DNA of 64,000 nt from Desulfobacula sp. (GCF_021107415.1 NZ_JAIOSW010000149.1:1-64000); one strand, 5' to 3'. Shown: positions 28,908-37,806, counted from the stretch's first letter. Notes: generated by a model from the sequence alone, not told the origin. A program made the numbers and translations.

Positions 28908-30176
28908 ATGTTAAAAATAATCAAACTTATAATCATGATATTTATTTGCAACTTTTTTATTTCTGGCTGTATTACGACAAAAATCATGCAGCCCAGTGAG
29001 AAAAGCATACAACCTGCCATGGAAATCACTCTCCCTGATAGAATCTTTGTAAATAATGAAACAACACCCATTGATATAAAAATGGTTTGTGCAGCAATAT
29101 TGAACAAATTACGGCACAGGAGTGAGACTGAATTTGTCCGGTTCGACCCGGGTGTCGGACAAAAGGTTCAGGAGAAAACATTTAAATACGAAGACTTTGA
29201 TGTAATCCTCATTGATATTACGGGTTTTGAGGCAAAAATTCTTGCGAAAAATCAAGTCCAGGGTATTCTTGAAGGTGTTTTCCATTTTGAAGATTTTGTG
29301 GGTCGAAGAGCATCTACCTATTTTGCTGCAAAATATCTTAAAACCCCTGATGGTATAGTGATTAATAAAGCTGGGATAACAATCATTCCACCTGTTTTTC
29401 CAAGGCTTGAAGCCTATTTTATCCCTGTTGAAGCATTCAATGAAATTCAAAAAAATAAGGTTCAAGGATTTTTAGAATTGTATGCTTTTGCCTTGGGAAA
29501 TTCTTTAGATATGAATCCGAGTAAGGAAGAGACGCAAGCTTATCAAGCCTATCAAAACTTATCCATTTGGAAAAAGGCCACCGCAAAAAAAATGGGGGAA
29601 ATGGAGCTTGCCGTTATGATTTTTTGCTTTGACAGACTTTCGAATGATGCCCGCTTTGAAGTAATAGTTTCAGGAAGCGGCAGCAAAGATCTTGTTGAGC
29701 CGGAATATATCAATAAAAATGGCTGGCCGATTGCTGTGCTTGGGGGTGAATTTGTGCCGGACTCCTGGGGCTCAATATTTGATATAAACGCATACTATAC
29801 CCCTGAGGGGAAGAATGAAAAACTGTTGATAGGAAAATTTTCCAATAAAAAAAATTACAATCCAAAACAAAAACAACCCCGGATGAAAAATTATTTAAAA
29901 CAAGAAGTATCCTCTAAGCAACCATCTATTGATGATCAAAAAGAAGGCCCGGTGGAGTCCGGCGTTATATTCCTGGATCCCCGCCACAAAGGAGATGCAA
30001 GGCTCATACAAACCAGGCTTATGGATTTGGGATATTATAAAAAAAAAATAGATGGCGATTTTGGCAGAGGCTCTAAAAATGCACTGAAAAATTTCAGAAA
30101 GGACAGCGGGTTGGAAGATAACAGCACCTGGGATTTAAGAACACAAAAAATATTGTTTAAAAATTCCGGATTATAA
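28908..30176 (+). CDS. Lipoprotein with C-terminal peptidoglycan-binding-like domain, paralogue 2
   Basis: 422 aa, AAAGGAAAAAAAG before the ATG, lipobox FISGC near residue 20. The central domain (TLPDRIF..., VCAAILNKLR, FVGRRASTYFAAKYL) aligns along its whole length with paralogue 1. The C-terminal ~70 residues (GVIFLDPRHKGDARLIQTRL...) are almost identical to paralogue 1, including the DNA. This module is PG_binding_1-like and should hold the lipoprotein near peptidoglycan. Part of duplication unit 2. Confidence 0.75.
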   Translation: MLKIIKLIIMIFICNFFISGCITTKIMQPSEKSIQPAMEITLPDRIFVNNETTPIDIKMVCAAILNKLRHRSETEFVRFDPGVGQKVQEKTFKYEDFDVILIDITGFEAKILAKNQVQGILEGVFHFEDFVGRRASTYFAAKYLKTPDGIVINKAGITIIPPVFPRLEAYFIPVEAFNEIQKNKVQGFLELYAFALGNSLDMNPSKEETQAYQAYQNLSIWKKATAKKMGEMELAVMIFCFDRLSNDARFEVIVSGSGSKDLVEPEYINKNGWPIAVLGGEFVPDSWGSIFDINAYYTPEGKNEKLLIGKFSNKKNYNPKQKQPRMKNYLKQEVSSKQPSIDDQKEGPVESGVIFLDPRHKGDARLIQTRLMDLGYYKKKIDGDFGRGSKNALKNFRKDSGLEDNSTWDLRTQKILFKNSGL

Positions 30177-30182
30177 ACCATT

Positions 30183-30214
30183 ATCCTATCCGGGGTATTT
30201 TCCCTGGATAGGAT
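30183..30214 (+). terminator. Conserved 3' hairpin of duplication unit 2
   Basis: ATCCTATCC pairs with GGATAGGAT and is extended by GGG/CCC around one mismatch. It sits at the same distance from the stop as the unit 1 hairpin, with a changed loop; the stem has been kept, which supports a function. Confidence 0.5.
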
Positions 30215-30311
30215 ATGCAAATCCAATAGGCAGTCTTTTCTTTAAAATTCTATTGATAAATGGTAATTATTTGAAAAGAAAATCAACCTGAAACCCATGG
30301 AAACAACAACA

Positions 30312-32102
30312 ATGGACACTGTAAGTTTTAAAAAAAAAAATCTGATCGCACAATGGGCCTTTGATACACGCCCTATTCTTGGCAGGCTGCATTTATGGCT
30401 TGAAGATGTTAATATTGAATGGGTCAAGGGTCAACCAGATGATGAATTGAATGATTCAATTTCATTTGCTGATACCCGGACCGAAAAAATGCTGGCAATG
30501 ACTTCGGCTGTTACTGCTCTCGGAACTAAATTATTCGGCAGGTTTGGCCAGGGTGCAGGACTGGAGAAAAAAGAACTCAACCTGGTAAAAAAAGATGCTG
30601 ATGCCATCTCTGCCTATGCCATGAGCGAGAGTCTATGGTACCTTTCCCGGACTTTACCTGAAAACCATGCCATCATGGTCTGCCTGGGTGAGGGACTCAT
30701 GCCAAAAGCAGGAGAAACCTCTGAAATGGGAGCCAACCCGCTTTTAGGGTTTGGAAGGATCTATGCAAGACCTGAAGTGGCCAAATTCCTGGAAAATTGT
30801 GTACTGAAATTAATCAATGATAAAACATATACATGGGAAAATTTCAGGCACGCCATAGTTCTTAAAGATATCACGGTTTGGGGTGCTGCCATTGATACGC
30901 TTGAAAATACTTCCCGGTTTGCCAAAGGAGAAAAAACAGGGCCTTTAACAGTACTCCACCTTTTCAATCAACCATTGGCTGTTACCGATCAATATGAAGG
31001 TTATATCGGAAATCTTGTTCTACCCAGAGCCGTGGTTGAAAAAGCGGCTGATGACTCTTTGCTGGTCAATTTTTTTACCCCCAGAGGAAAAGTGGTTCAA
31101 GCCATTAAAATGACATACCCCGGGATAAAACCGGATCATATTCATGTATGGACGCTCCAGGGAAAACGCCGTGAACCCCGCATCGGAAAAATATGGAAAG
31201 AATGGCAGGAACAAGGCGTTCATATTGTAGATGAAAACTGGACCCTGCCCACAGGATTCCACCCGTTTACTGATTCAGGGACCTATGCCCCGACCTTTGC
31301 CGTAAAAACATGGAAAGATGAAAAGAATGATACGCATCTTTTCCTGGTTGACGGATATGCGGCATCCGCTGAAGCTATCCAGGCAGCAAGTCTCACCTCT
31401 ATTCTTAATATTGATGTCTCTTTAGCTGTGTTGTCATCTGAATTTGCCCTGAGATTTGATAAAGATGCTGCCAGCATGAAACTTGATCCGGATGCAGATG
31501 ACTTTGCCCACCGCCTTAAAAATGAAATTATTAAAAAAGAAGTCGATGATGCCTTAATCGAAACCTATCGGGAAAGCATCCGCTTGGCCCGTAATGCAGA
31601 AATTCCTTTGGAAAAACGAACCATTACCATAGACGATCTGATTGCTGAAAAAAAATGGCGGGCACTTGCAACATCCGGATATATGCTCCCTGATCCTTAT
31701 TCAGGCTCTCCAGGGGTCAGCCAGATTTCAGACGACACTTATTCTGTCACAGTCCGAATGACCACTGAAAAAGCAGACAAACGAATAACCTTTGCCTTAA
31801 GACTTCTTGAAACATTTGGTGAAAGCAAATTAATCTTCAGTCCACTTCTCAACCGTTTTTTAAAAGGAGAGGATTTTGAGAACCGGGCGGTTAAGATTTC
31901 AGATTCAGGCAGAATCAGAAACGAGCTTCAGACCCTTTGTACCGATGCTCTGGAACACTTTGGAAATAAAGTGGCTCTCAAATTTAGTAAAATACCCAAA
32001 GCAACCTTTTCCGAAGAAGAGCAAAAAACGTTGCGGAACATCCTGACATGGTATAAGAAAAATTATCCCATCTGGTTTGAGTGGCTTGAACTTAGCGAAT
32101 AA
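30312..32102 (+). CDS. Large protein of unknown function (596 aa)
   Basis: No signal peptide and no clear membrane helix, so probably cytoplasmic. An ATG at 30297 is in frame, but the copied 5' end at 23901 aligns with the ATG at 30312, which I take as the start. Notable segments are MAMTSAVTALGTKLFGRFGQGAG, YAMSESLWYLSRTLPENHAI, GEGLMPKAGE, and HIHVWTLQGKRREPRIG. I do not recognise a characterised family. The next gene is OsmC-like, 12 bases downstream, so the two are probably cotranscribed, hinting at a stress role. The 5' end of this gene has been copied in front of the beta-propeller gene. Confidence 0.7.
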   Translation: MDTVSFKKKNLIAQWAFDTRPILGRLHLWLEDVNIEWVKGQPDDELNDSISFADTRTEKMLAMTSAVTALGTKLFGRFGQGAGLEKKELNLVKKDADAISAYAMSESLWYLSRTLPENHAIMVCLGEGLMPKAGETSEMGANPLLGFGRIYARPEVAKFLENCVLKLINDKTYTWENFRHAIVLKDITVWGAAIDTLENTSRFAKGEKTGPLTVLHLFNQPLAVTDQYEGYIGNLVLPRAVVEKAADDSLLVNFFTPRGKVVQAIKMTYPGIKPDHIHVWTLQGKRREPRIGKIWKEWQEQGVHIVDENWTLPTGFHPFTDSGTYAPTFAVKTWKDEKNDTHLFLVDGYAASAEAIQAASLTSILNIDVSLAVLSSEFALRFDKDAASMKLDPDADDFAHRLKNEIIKKEVDDALIETYRESIRLARNAEIPLEKRTITIDDLIAEKKWRALATSGYMLPDPYSGSPGVSQISDDTYSVTVRMTTEKADKRITFALRLLETFGESKLIFSPLLNRFLKGEDFENRAVKISDSGRIRNELQTLCTDALEHFGNKVALKFSKIPKATFSEEEQKTLRNILTWYKKNYPIWFEWLELSE

Positions 32103-32114
32103 TGGGATGAAAGA

Positions 32115-32522
32115 ATGAGCGGATTTAAAGTAACATTTCCCGGCAATAAAAAAATCGATGTCGCATTTAACAATTTTATCATTAAAACTGACCAGACTAA
32201 AGAAAATGGAGGTGATGAAACCGCACCCGAGCCATATGATGTTTTCATAACTTCCATAGGAGCCTGCGCCGGAATCTATGCAAAATCATTTTGTGATGTA
32301 AGAAAGCTTTCCACAAGTGACATGCATATTTTTATTGATGTCTTTTTCAAAGAAGGGCAAAAACTCATGGAACAGGTCAATATTACTCTCCATGTTGATC
32401 AACACTTCCCTGAAAAATATATCAAACCGATTACAAAATCCATGAACGGGTGTGCAGTTAAAAACCAGCTTCATCCAGATATAAAGATCAATACCACTAC
32501 AGTTTACCCGGATCAATCATAA
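32115..32522 (+). CDS. OsmC/Ohr-family protein
   Basis: 135 aa. The two family cysteines are present, C51 in SIGACAG and C113 in MNGCAVK; they form the peroxidase active site in OsmC and Ohr. The length and YDVFITSIGACAG motif resemble the short OsmC-like (YhfA type) branch. It would reduce organic hydroperoxides or handle reactive sulfur. It follows the 596-aa gene closely and ends convergent with the GntR gene. Confidence 0.85.
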   Translation: MSGFKVTFPGNKKIDVAFNNFIIKTDQTKENGGDETAPEPYDVFITSIGACAGIYAKSFCDVRKLSTSDMHIFIDVFFKEGQKLMEQVNITLHVDQHFPEKYIKPITKSMNGCAVKNQLHPDIKINTTTVYPDQS

Positions 32523-32538
32523 TCCTAAATTAAGATTG

Positions 32539-33237
32539 TTAAATGGTTTTAATTGTTTTTTCCTTATTAATTCTCTCAATACTGATGATGGCATGCTCTT
32601 TTACATTTGAAATATGCTGTTTTAAAACTCTGATTGCACCATCAAGATTGGAACCGGCAATATAATCATATAATTTGATATGTTCCGAATCAACTGTATC
32701 CATGGGAGTTACAAAAAGAATATTGCCCCGGTATTTAAGATATAAGAGATCAAAAAGCGATTTTAAGGTGTTAATTTGTATCGTACATCCTGAGAGTGTT
32801 GCAAGGACAAGGTGAAATTCCATATCCTTTAAAAGCCGTTCCTTTAAATAAATATCTCTTACAGCATCAAGATGGCCGTCCAGAGCTTTTTTTAATATTT
32901 TCAGCCCTTTTTTGTCAATTTTGGATATGGTTTTTGGCAGGAGTGAGGTTTCGATTAATTCCCTGAATTCATAAATCTCTGTGATTTCTTTTAAACTGAT
33001 ATTTTCAGTATAATACCCGCGATTGGGTTCATGCCGGACAAGGCCTTGATACTCCAGCCGTTTCAATGCCTGGATAACGGGTGTTGTACTCATTTCAAGG
33101 CGGTTTGCAAGATCTCCATATGAAATCTTCTGTCCCGGTATAATTTCATTTAAAAAAAACATCCGCCGAATACCCATATAGGCTTCCTGGGTAAAATCAT
33201 CTTTGCTCTTTTTCCTCTTTTTTATTTTTTTCTCCAT
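32539..33237 (-). CDS. GntR-family regulator with FCD ligand domain
   Basis: About 232 aa; the ATG at 33237 gives the basic MEKKIKKRKK start. The winged helix (ISYGDLANRLEMSTTPVIQALKRLEYQGLV) occupies about 30-85. The C-terminal all-helical FCD domain has metal/ligand histidines in EFHLVLA, EHIKLYDY and QHISNVKEH. FCD regulators usually sense organic acids and repress catabolic genes. It is divergent from korA, and the 46-bp palindrome between them is its likely operator. Confidence 0.88.
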   Translation of the reverse strand: MEKKIKKRKKSKDDFTQEAYMGIRRMFFLNEIIPGQKISYGDLANRLEMSTTPVIQALKRLEYQGLVRHEPNRGYYTENISLKEITEIYEFRELIETSLLPKTISKIDKKGLKILKKALDGHLDAVRDIYLKERLLKDMEFHLVLATLSGCTIQINTLKSLFDLLYLKYRGNILFVTPMDTVDSEHIKLYDYIAGSNLDGAIRVLKQHISNVKEHAIISIERINKEKTIKTI

Positions 33238-33351
33238 GTGCAAAATAAATATACCAAGCCTTTTATAAAATCAATTAGAAAATAATAAGAAAAATAAAAA
33301 AAATTGACCCCAATAATAGCTCTATCTACCTGAATATCAATCATTTTATTC

Positions 33352-33422
33352 TTGACATAATCGCCAAAAAAAGATAATAAATTATAAATCTGATCAAATA
33401 TTTGATCAGATTTATAATTTAT
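33352..33422 (+). promoter_or_regulatory. korA promoter overlapping a perfect 46-bp palindrome
   Basis: TTGACA (33352-33357), a 17-base spacer and TAATAA (33375-33380) form a promoter reading toward korA. From 33377 to 33422 runs a perfect palindrome with 23-bp arms and no loop; its core is TGATCAAATATTTGATCA. It covers the expected transcription start, which fits repression by the adjacent GntR protein. Confidence 0.75.
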
Positions 33423-33459
33423 ACTGATAAAAGCTCTTATCAAACCCAAGGAGAAAAAA

Positions 33460-34575
33460 ATGGCTTTGTCATTTATGGAAGGAAATGAGGCACTTGCCAG
33501 GGGAGCAATTGCTGCAGGCTGCAATTTTTTTGCAGGTTATCCCATCACACCGGCAACAACAATTTTTAACAGCATGCTGAGCATGCTGCCCCCCACAGGC
33601 GGTATTTGTATTCAGGGAGAAGATGAAATCGCATCCATGGGATATTGCATCGGCGCATCCATGGCAGGCAAAAAAGTATTGACCGCAACATCCGGCCCCG
33701 GCATCAGTCTTTACAGCGAACAGCTTTCATTTGCCATTGGCAGTGAAATCCCTTTGGTGATTGCAGATGTGCAACGCCTGGGGCCCTCAACAGGCTCGGC
33801 AACCCGAGGCGCTGACAGTGATATCCAATTCTTAAGATGGGGGAGCACAAGCGGTGTCCCAGTGATCGTGCTTGTTCCTAAGGATGCTCTTGACTGCTAT
33901 ATCCTTGCTGTCCATGCCTTTAACTATGCTGAAGAATTCAGATGCCCTGTTTTTATTGCTTCCAATAAAGAAATCGGGATGAACAGGGAAAGCTTTGATC
34001 TTGATTCCGTCACCCTTCCGCCGATTGTCGAGAGAAAATTATTTTCAGGGGACAGGTATCTGCCGTTTGAAGCCAAACCGGATGAGGCTCCGCCATTTCT
34101 TCCCATTGGCGGGAAAACCCTTGTCAGACAAACATCATCAACCCATGGACCGGACGGCTATATCACCATTGATCCGGAAGTGATTGCACAAAACCAGGCA
34201 AGGCTGAGAGAAAAAATCCATAGTGCCCGGAAAAGGATTACTCTTTTTGAAGAAAATATCAAAGAAAATAGTGACACTTTGATCATCAGTTATGGTGTCA
34301 CTTCCCGGGCAGTTGCAGATGCCGGAAAAATTCTTGAAAGCCACGGAAAACCAGTCTCTACCTTAAGTCTTAAAACCCTGTGGCCGGTCCCGGAAGAGCT
34401 TTTAATAGAAAAAGCAAAACTCTTTAAACGCATTGTCGTCATTGAAATGAATCTGGGCCAATATGTCAATGAAATAAAACGGGTGCTTTGTGATAAAAAA
34501 GTGACGTTTTACGGCCAGATGAACGGTGTGTTGATCTCTCCCTCAAAAATTATGGAGGTCATTGAAAATGAATAG
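33460..34575 (+). CDS. 2-oxoacid:ferredoxin oxidoreductase, alpha subunit (KorA-like)
   Basis: 371 aa. Pyrimidine-binding and transketolase-C-like part of the enzyme that turns a 2-oxoacid and CoA into acyl-CoA, CO2 and reduced ferredoxin. GNEALARGAIAAGC, FAGYPITPAT, GEDEIASMGYCIGAS and TSGPGISLYSEQL are diagnostic for the KorA/VorB type. AAGGAGAAAAAA precedes the ATG. Substrate (2-oxoglutarate, branched-chain or other oxoacid) cannot be told from sequence. It overlaps the beta/gamma gene by 8 bases. Confidence 0.9.
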   Translation: MALSFMEGNEALARGAIAAGCNFFAGYPITPATTIFNSMLSMLPPTGGICIQGEDEIASMGYCIGASMAGKKVLTATSGPGISLYSEQLSFAIGSEIPLVIADVQRLGPSTGSATRGADSDIQFLRWGSTSGVPVIVLVPKDALDCYILAVHAFNYAEEFRCPVFIASNKEIGMNRESFDLDSVTLPPIVERKLFSGDRYLPFEAKPDEAPPFLPIGGKTLVRQTSSTHGPDGYITIDPEVIAQNQARLREKIHSARKRITLFEENIKENSDTLIISYGVTSRAVADAGKILESHGKPVSTLSLKTLWPVPEELLIEKAKLFKRIVVIEMNLGQYVNEIKRVLCDKKVTFYGQMNGVLISPSKIMEVIENE

Positions 34576-35857
34576 TTATTTAAATAAAACCCGGCCCCTT
34601 GTTTACTGCCCCGGGTGTACCCATGAGAAAATCACTAAAGGCCTTGATAAAGCTTTTGGCCACTTAAACCTTCCAGCAAACAAAACCGTTATCGTAACGG
34701 ATATCGGGTGCTCAGGACTTTTTGATACTTTCTTCAACGTGCACGCCCTCCACGGAATTCACGGCCGGGCCCTAACCTATGCATCGGGTCTCAAACTTGC
34801 CGACCCCGAGCTGAACGTGATTGTCACAATGGGAGACGGGGGACTGGGTATCGGTGGTGCCCATGTATTGGCATCCTGCAGAAAGAATCTTGATATCACG
34901 CTGATCATTCTTAATAATTTCAACTTTGGAATGACCGGCGGACAATACTCTGCCACCACGCCGACGGATGCAATGGTAGGATCGGATTTTCTCAATCATG
35001 CGGAAATACCCATTGACATCTGTGCGGTTGCCGAAAGTGCAGGTGCAACTTATATTGCCAAATGTTCAGGCCATGATGCCGATCTATCACAAAAAATTAC
35101 CGATGCTATTGAACACAAAGGATTTTCAATCATTGAAACCCTTGGTATGTGTACCGGGCGTTACACAAAAAGAAACCAGCTGACACCCAAAACCCTTGAT
35201 CAGATGATCAATAGCCTTCCTGAAAGGTCTGGTGTCATAGAAAAGAATCAAAGGCCTGAATATGGTGAACGTTACAGGGCACTTGCCAAAGAGAGAAATA
35301 CTTTTCCAGAAGCGGTTACCATAGAAAAAAAGATTGATCTTAAAAATTATCAACGGCAGGAAGTGGTCATTTTAGGCAGTGCGGGCATGCGGATCGTAAC
35401 AGCCGGTGATATTGTCTGTTATGCAGGCCTTTGCGCGGGCATGAACGTGTCAATGAAAAATGATTATAATATTACCGTTCTCAGGGGACAGTCTGTCAGT
35501 GAAATCCTGATTTCTCCTGAAAGAATCGGCTATACCGGCATTGAATCTCCAACTGTTGTCCTGGCACTGAGTGATGAAGGTGTCCAGCGAAGAAAAAAAA
35601 TATTTGCGACCCTGAAACCAGACACATTTGTTTTAAAAGAAAAAAGTGTCTCCATTCCTGAAACAAGCGCTGACGTTGTTGAAATTGACTTCAGAGAACT
35701 CAAAATCAAAAAACAGGACTGGGCGTTGGCTTCCCTTGGGGTAATGGCAAAAAAAGAAAAAGCCATTAATAAAGAAACGCTGAATCACGCTTTAAAGGCC
35801 CGATTTAATGAAAAAGTCTATCAAATTGCAATGGAAACCATTGAAAAAATGACTTGA
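34568..35857 (+). CDS. 2-oxoacid:ferredoxin oxidoreductase, fused beta and gamma subunits
   Basis: 429 aa. Residues 1-~210 are the thiamine-diphosphate-binding beta subunit (YCPGCTH with C14 and C17; TDIGCSG; TMGDGGLGIGG; ILNNFNFGMTGGQ). Residues ~260-425 are a gamma domain (EVVILGSAGMRIVTAGDIVCYAG...VLRGQSVSEILIS). In most KorAB(CD) enzymes gamma is a separate gene. GGAGG lies 9 bases before the ATG at 34568; a TTG at 34562 is less likely. No ferredoxin-like delta subunit is present, so an external ferredoxin is needed. Confidence 0.88.
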   Translation: MNSYLNKTRPLVYCPGCTHEKITKGLDKAFGHLNLPANKTVIVTDIGCSGLFDTFFNVHALHGIHGRALTYASGLKLADPELNVIVTMGDGGLGIGGAHVLASCRKNLDITLIILNNFNFGMTGGQYSATTPTDAMVGSDFLNHAEIPIDICAVAESAGATYIAKCSGHDADLSQKITDAIEHKGFSIIETLGMCTGRYTKRNQLTPKTLDQMINSLPERSGVIEKNQRPEYGERYRALAKERNTFPEAVTIEKKIDLKNYQRQEVVILGSAGMRIVTAGDIVCYAGLCAGMNVSMKNDYNITVLRGQSVSEILISPERIGYTGIESPTVVLALSDEGVQRRKKIFATLKPDTFVLKEKSVSIPETSADVVEIDFRELKIKKQDWALASLGVMAKKEKAINKETLNHALKARFNEKVYQIAMETIEKMT

Positions 35858-35927
35858 GCTTCAAGTTGACATTTATTTGTGCTATTTAACCAAACATGGA
35901 AAAATCAAACAAATAAAAACAATAATA

Positions 35928-35963
35928 TGACCTGGCCCGGCATACCTTTGCCGGGCTAGGTCA
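35928..35963. terminator. Bidirectional terminator hairpin
   Basis: TGACCTGGCCCGGCA pairs with TGCCGGGCTAGGTCA around one mismatch, with a short loop, in the gap between the convergent korB-gamma and glutamate-synthase-like genes. The minus-strand side is followed by T-rich sequence. Confidence 0.75.
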
Positions 35964-36035
35964 TAAAATCCAGGTAAATTTTTCATATGCCCTTTTTTAC
36001 GTGTGACCTTCAGGTTATTCGAATAAATATCCCTT

Positions 36036-37694
36036 TTATGCGTTCAATATCTTTTTCGCACTTTCATTATTCACATCCGTCACATGAGGAATACCGGTTT
36101 CAACTGCTGTTTCCCGATTACCTGAAAAAATCTCATGACGTGTAATTTGTTTTAAAGAAAATTTTCTTGCCCCGGCCATGAGCTGCTGCAGGCCGCATCC
36201 CAGTTTATCCGCCAATGTATAGAACGCAATGGCACCATAAGGAATATTTTTCATTTCCTCCTTACCCAGTTTTTTCTCAAGATCATGATAGCCGACAAAA
36301 ATTTCATCTGCAGTCTTTCCAACTTCCAGAACCGTTTTCGGTAATTCATTCCAATTGCCGTTTACTGCCGCCCGCTGCTCAGGATTGATGGCTCCCTCTA
36401 TGTTGGCCCCTAAAAATCCCGGAATCATAATAGCTCTTCCCATACAAATCAGTTTCGTATAGGGAGCCCCCAGGGCCAATGCTTTAAAAATATGATCTTC
36501 AAGGGCAAATCCGCCGGCAAAAGACATGTCCACAACATTTTTCCCTTTTGCCGATAAAATGCCGGCATATTCATGGGCTTTTGAATGAAGATTAATGGAG
36601 GGAACACCCCAGCTTTGCATCATATTCCACGGACTCATACCCGTCCCTCCGCCGGAGCCGTCAATTGTTAACAAATCAAGATTTGCATCTGTTGCAAACT
36701 TAATTGCCATTGCCAGCTCTTCCATTCCATAAGAACCTGTTTTCAGGGTAATCCTTTCAAACCCGATGCCGCGGAGATATTCTACGGAATCCATGAAATC
36801 TTTCTGGACCTCGCTGACCGTATCCAGATTGGTACCACCCAAACGGCTGTGCCGGGCAAAAGACTTAATTGCACCCTGCTCAAATCCCTGCTGAACTTCA
36901 GACAGAGACGGATCAGGATCAACCACATATCCCCGTTCTTTCAGAAAAAGGGCATATTCAAGGCTTCTGACCTGTATTTCTCCGCCAATATTCTTTGCAC
37001 CCTGACCCCATTTTAATTCAATAATACACTTGTCCCCATATTTATCCACGACATACTCTGCAACACCATTTCGGGTATCCTCAACATTCAGCTGAACAAT
37101 GATGGCACCAAACCCATCAAAATACCGTAGATAGGTTTCTATTCTCCGGTCAAGCTCAGGTGCCTTAACAATTTTACCTTTTTTATCTTTCTGGGAACCG
37201 ATTTCAGAATTTCTATCCACACCCACCACATTCTCACCGATCACCACAGGAATACCGATCAATGCACCGCCAATGGCAAAGGCATCCCAATATTTTTCTG
37301 CTATAAGGGTTGAGCCCAAAGCACCTGTCATCATGGGCATGCGGATTTTTGTTTTAATCTTGGTCCCAAACTCGGTTTCAAGGCTGACATTTGGAAAAAC
37401 ACAGTCATCCGGGCTGTTGGTCAACCCTTGTGTAAGTCCGGCAGAACCATATGCATAGCCTTGAATTCTCAGGGAATTATAGGATACCCCCACATGGTTG
37501 GTATTGTTTGCACCGGCGGTAACCAGACCATAGCTTCTCGGATATAATAATTTCCTTCCAACCATGCTGGACAGCCATGTTTCACACTTCCCATTGCAAT
37601 CTGCACGGCATAATGTGCAAAGACTTGATTCACAGACGTTCCCTCGATTTTTGGTTCCCAGGGCATCATTTCCTTTTGAAAATCGCATTTCCAT
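36036..37694 (-). CDS. Glutamate-synthase-related FMN-binding protein with N-terminal cysteines
   Basis: 552 aa. Matches the central FMN/3Fe-4S (Glu_synthase) domain of GltB, without a glutaminase domain: MPMMTGALGS, ELKWGQGAKN, TIDGSGGGTGMSP, and MGRAIMIPGFLGANIEGAINPEQ. Five cysteines near the N-terminus (C21, C26, C29, C33, C37) could hold an extra Fe-S cluster. Such proteins occur in archaea and sulfate reducers; some are glutamate synthase parts, others unknown. It is a single gene with a leader that contains a terminator-like hairpin. Confidence 0.85.
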   Translation of the reverse strand: MEMRFSKGNDALGTKNRGNVCESSLCTLCRADCNGKCETWLSSMVGRKLLYPRSYGLVTAGANNTNHVGVSYNSLRIQGYAYGSAGLTQGLTNSPDDCVFPNVSLETEFGTKIKTKIRMPMMTGALGSTLIAEKYWDAFAIGGALIGIPVVIGENVVGVDRNSEIGSQKDKKGKIVKAPELDRRIETYLRYFDGFGAIIVQLNVEDTRNGVAEYVVDKYGDKCIIELKWGQGAKNIGGEIQVRSLEYALFLKERGYVVDPDPSLSEVQQGFEQGAIKSFARHSRLGGTNLDTVSEVQKDFMDSVEYLRGIGFERITLKTGSYGMEELAMAIKFATDANLDLLTIDGSGGGTGMSPWNMMQSWGVPSINLHSKAHEYAGILSAKGKNVVDMSFAGGFALEDHIFKALALGAPYTKLICMGRAIMIPGFLGANIEGAINPEQRAAVNGNWNELPKTVLEVGKTADEIFVGYHDLEKKLGKEEMKNIPYGAIAFYTLADKLGCGLQQLMAGARKFSLKQITRHEIFSGNRETAVETGIPHVTDVNNESAKKILNA

Positions 37695-37769
37695 AATTTT
37701 ATCTCCTTTTTCATAATCTTGTCAGCTTTTCACATTTCCCCATTGAAATGATTTCCTGAAAATAAAAAA

Positions 37770-37806
37770 AGGTATCCTCCCCGGTTAGAACCCGAATCAG
37801 ACACCT
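37770..37806 (-). terminator. Terminator-like hairpin in the leader of the glutamate-synthase-like gene
   Basis: On the minus strand AGGTGTCT pairs with AGGATACCT (two wobble pairs), enclosing GGT...ACC, followed by seven T. It lies 76-112 bases upstream of the start codon with no gene before it, so it fits transcription attenuation. A small TGGA-TTTT-TCCA hairpin precedes it. I could not match it to a known riboswitch. Confidence 0.6.

Larger units (their letters stand above)
27997..30232 (+). repeat. Tandem duplication, unit 2
   Basis: Starts with the copied tail of the beta-propeller gene (ATGGGAGATAAG at 27997-28008) and the CACCATTAATAATTTAAAAT leader, and ends after the second hairpin, where it runs into the copy-B leader of the 596-aa gene. 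Gene order and ribosome sites match unit 1. Confidence 0.85.

Noticed and set aside
28721..29107. Minus-strand 128-codon hydrophobic frame
   Set aside because: It lies opposite the lipoprotein start; hydrophobicity is a by-product of the reverse of lysine-rich codons.
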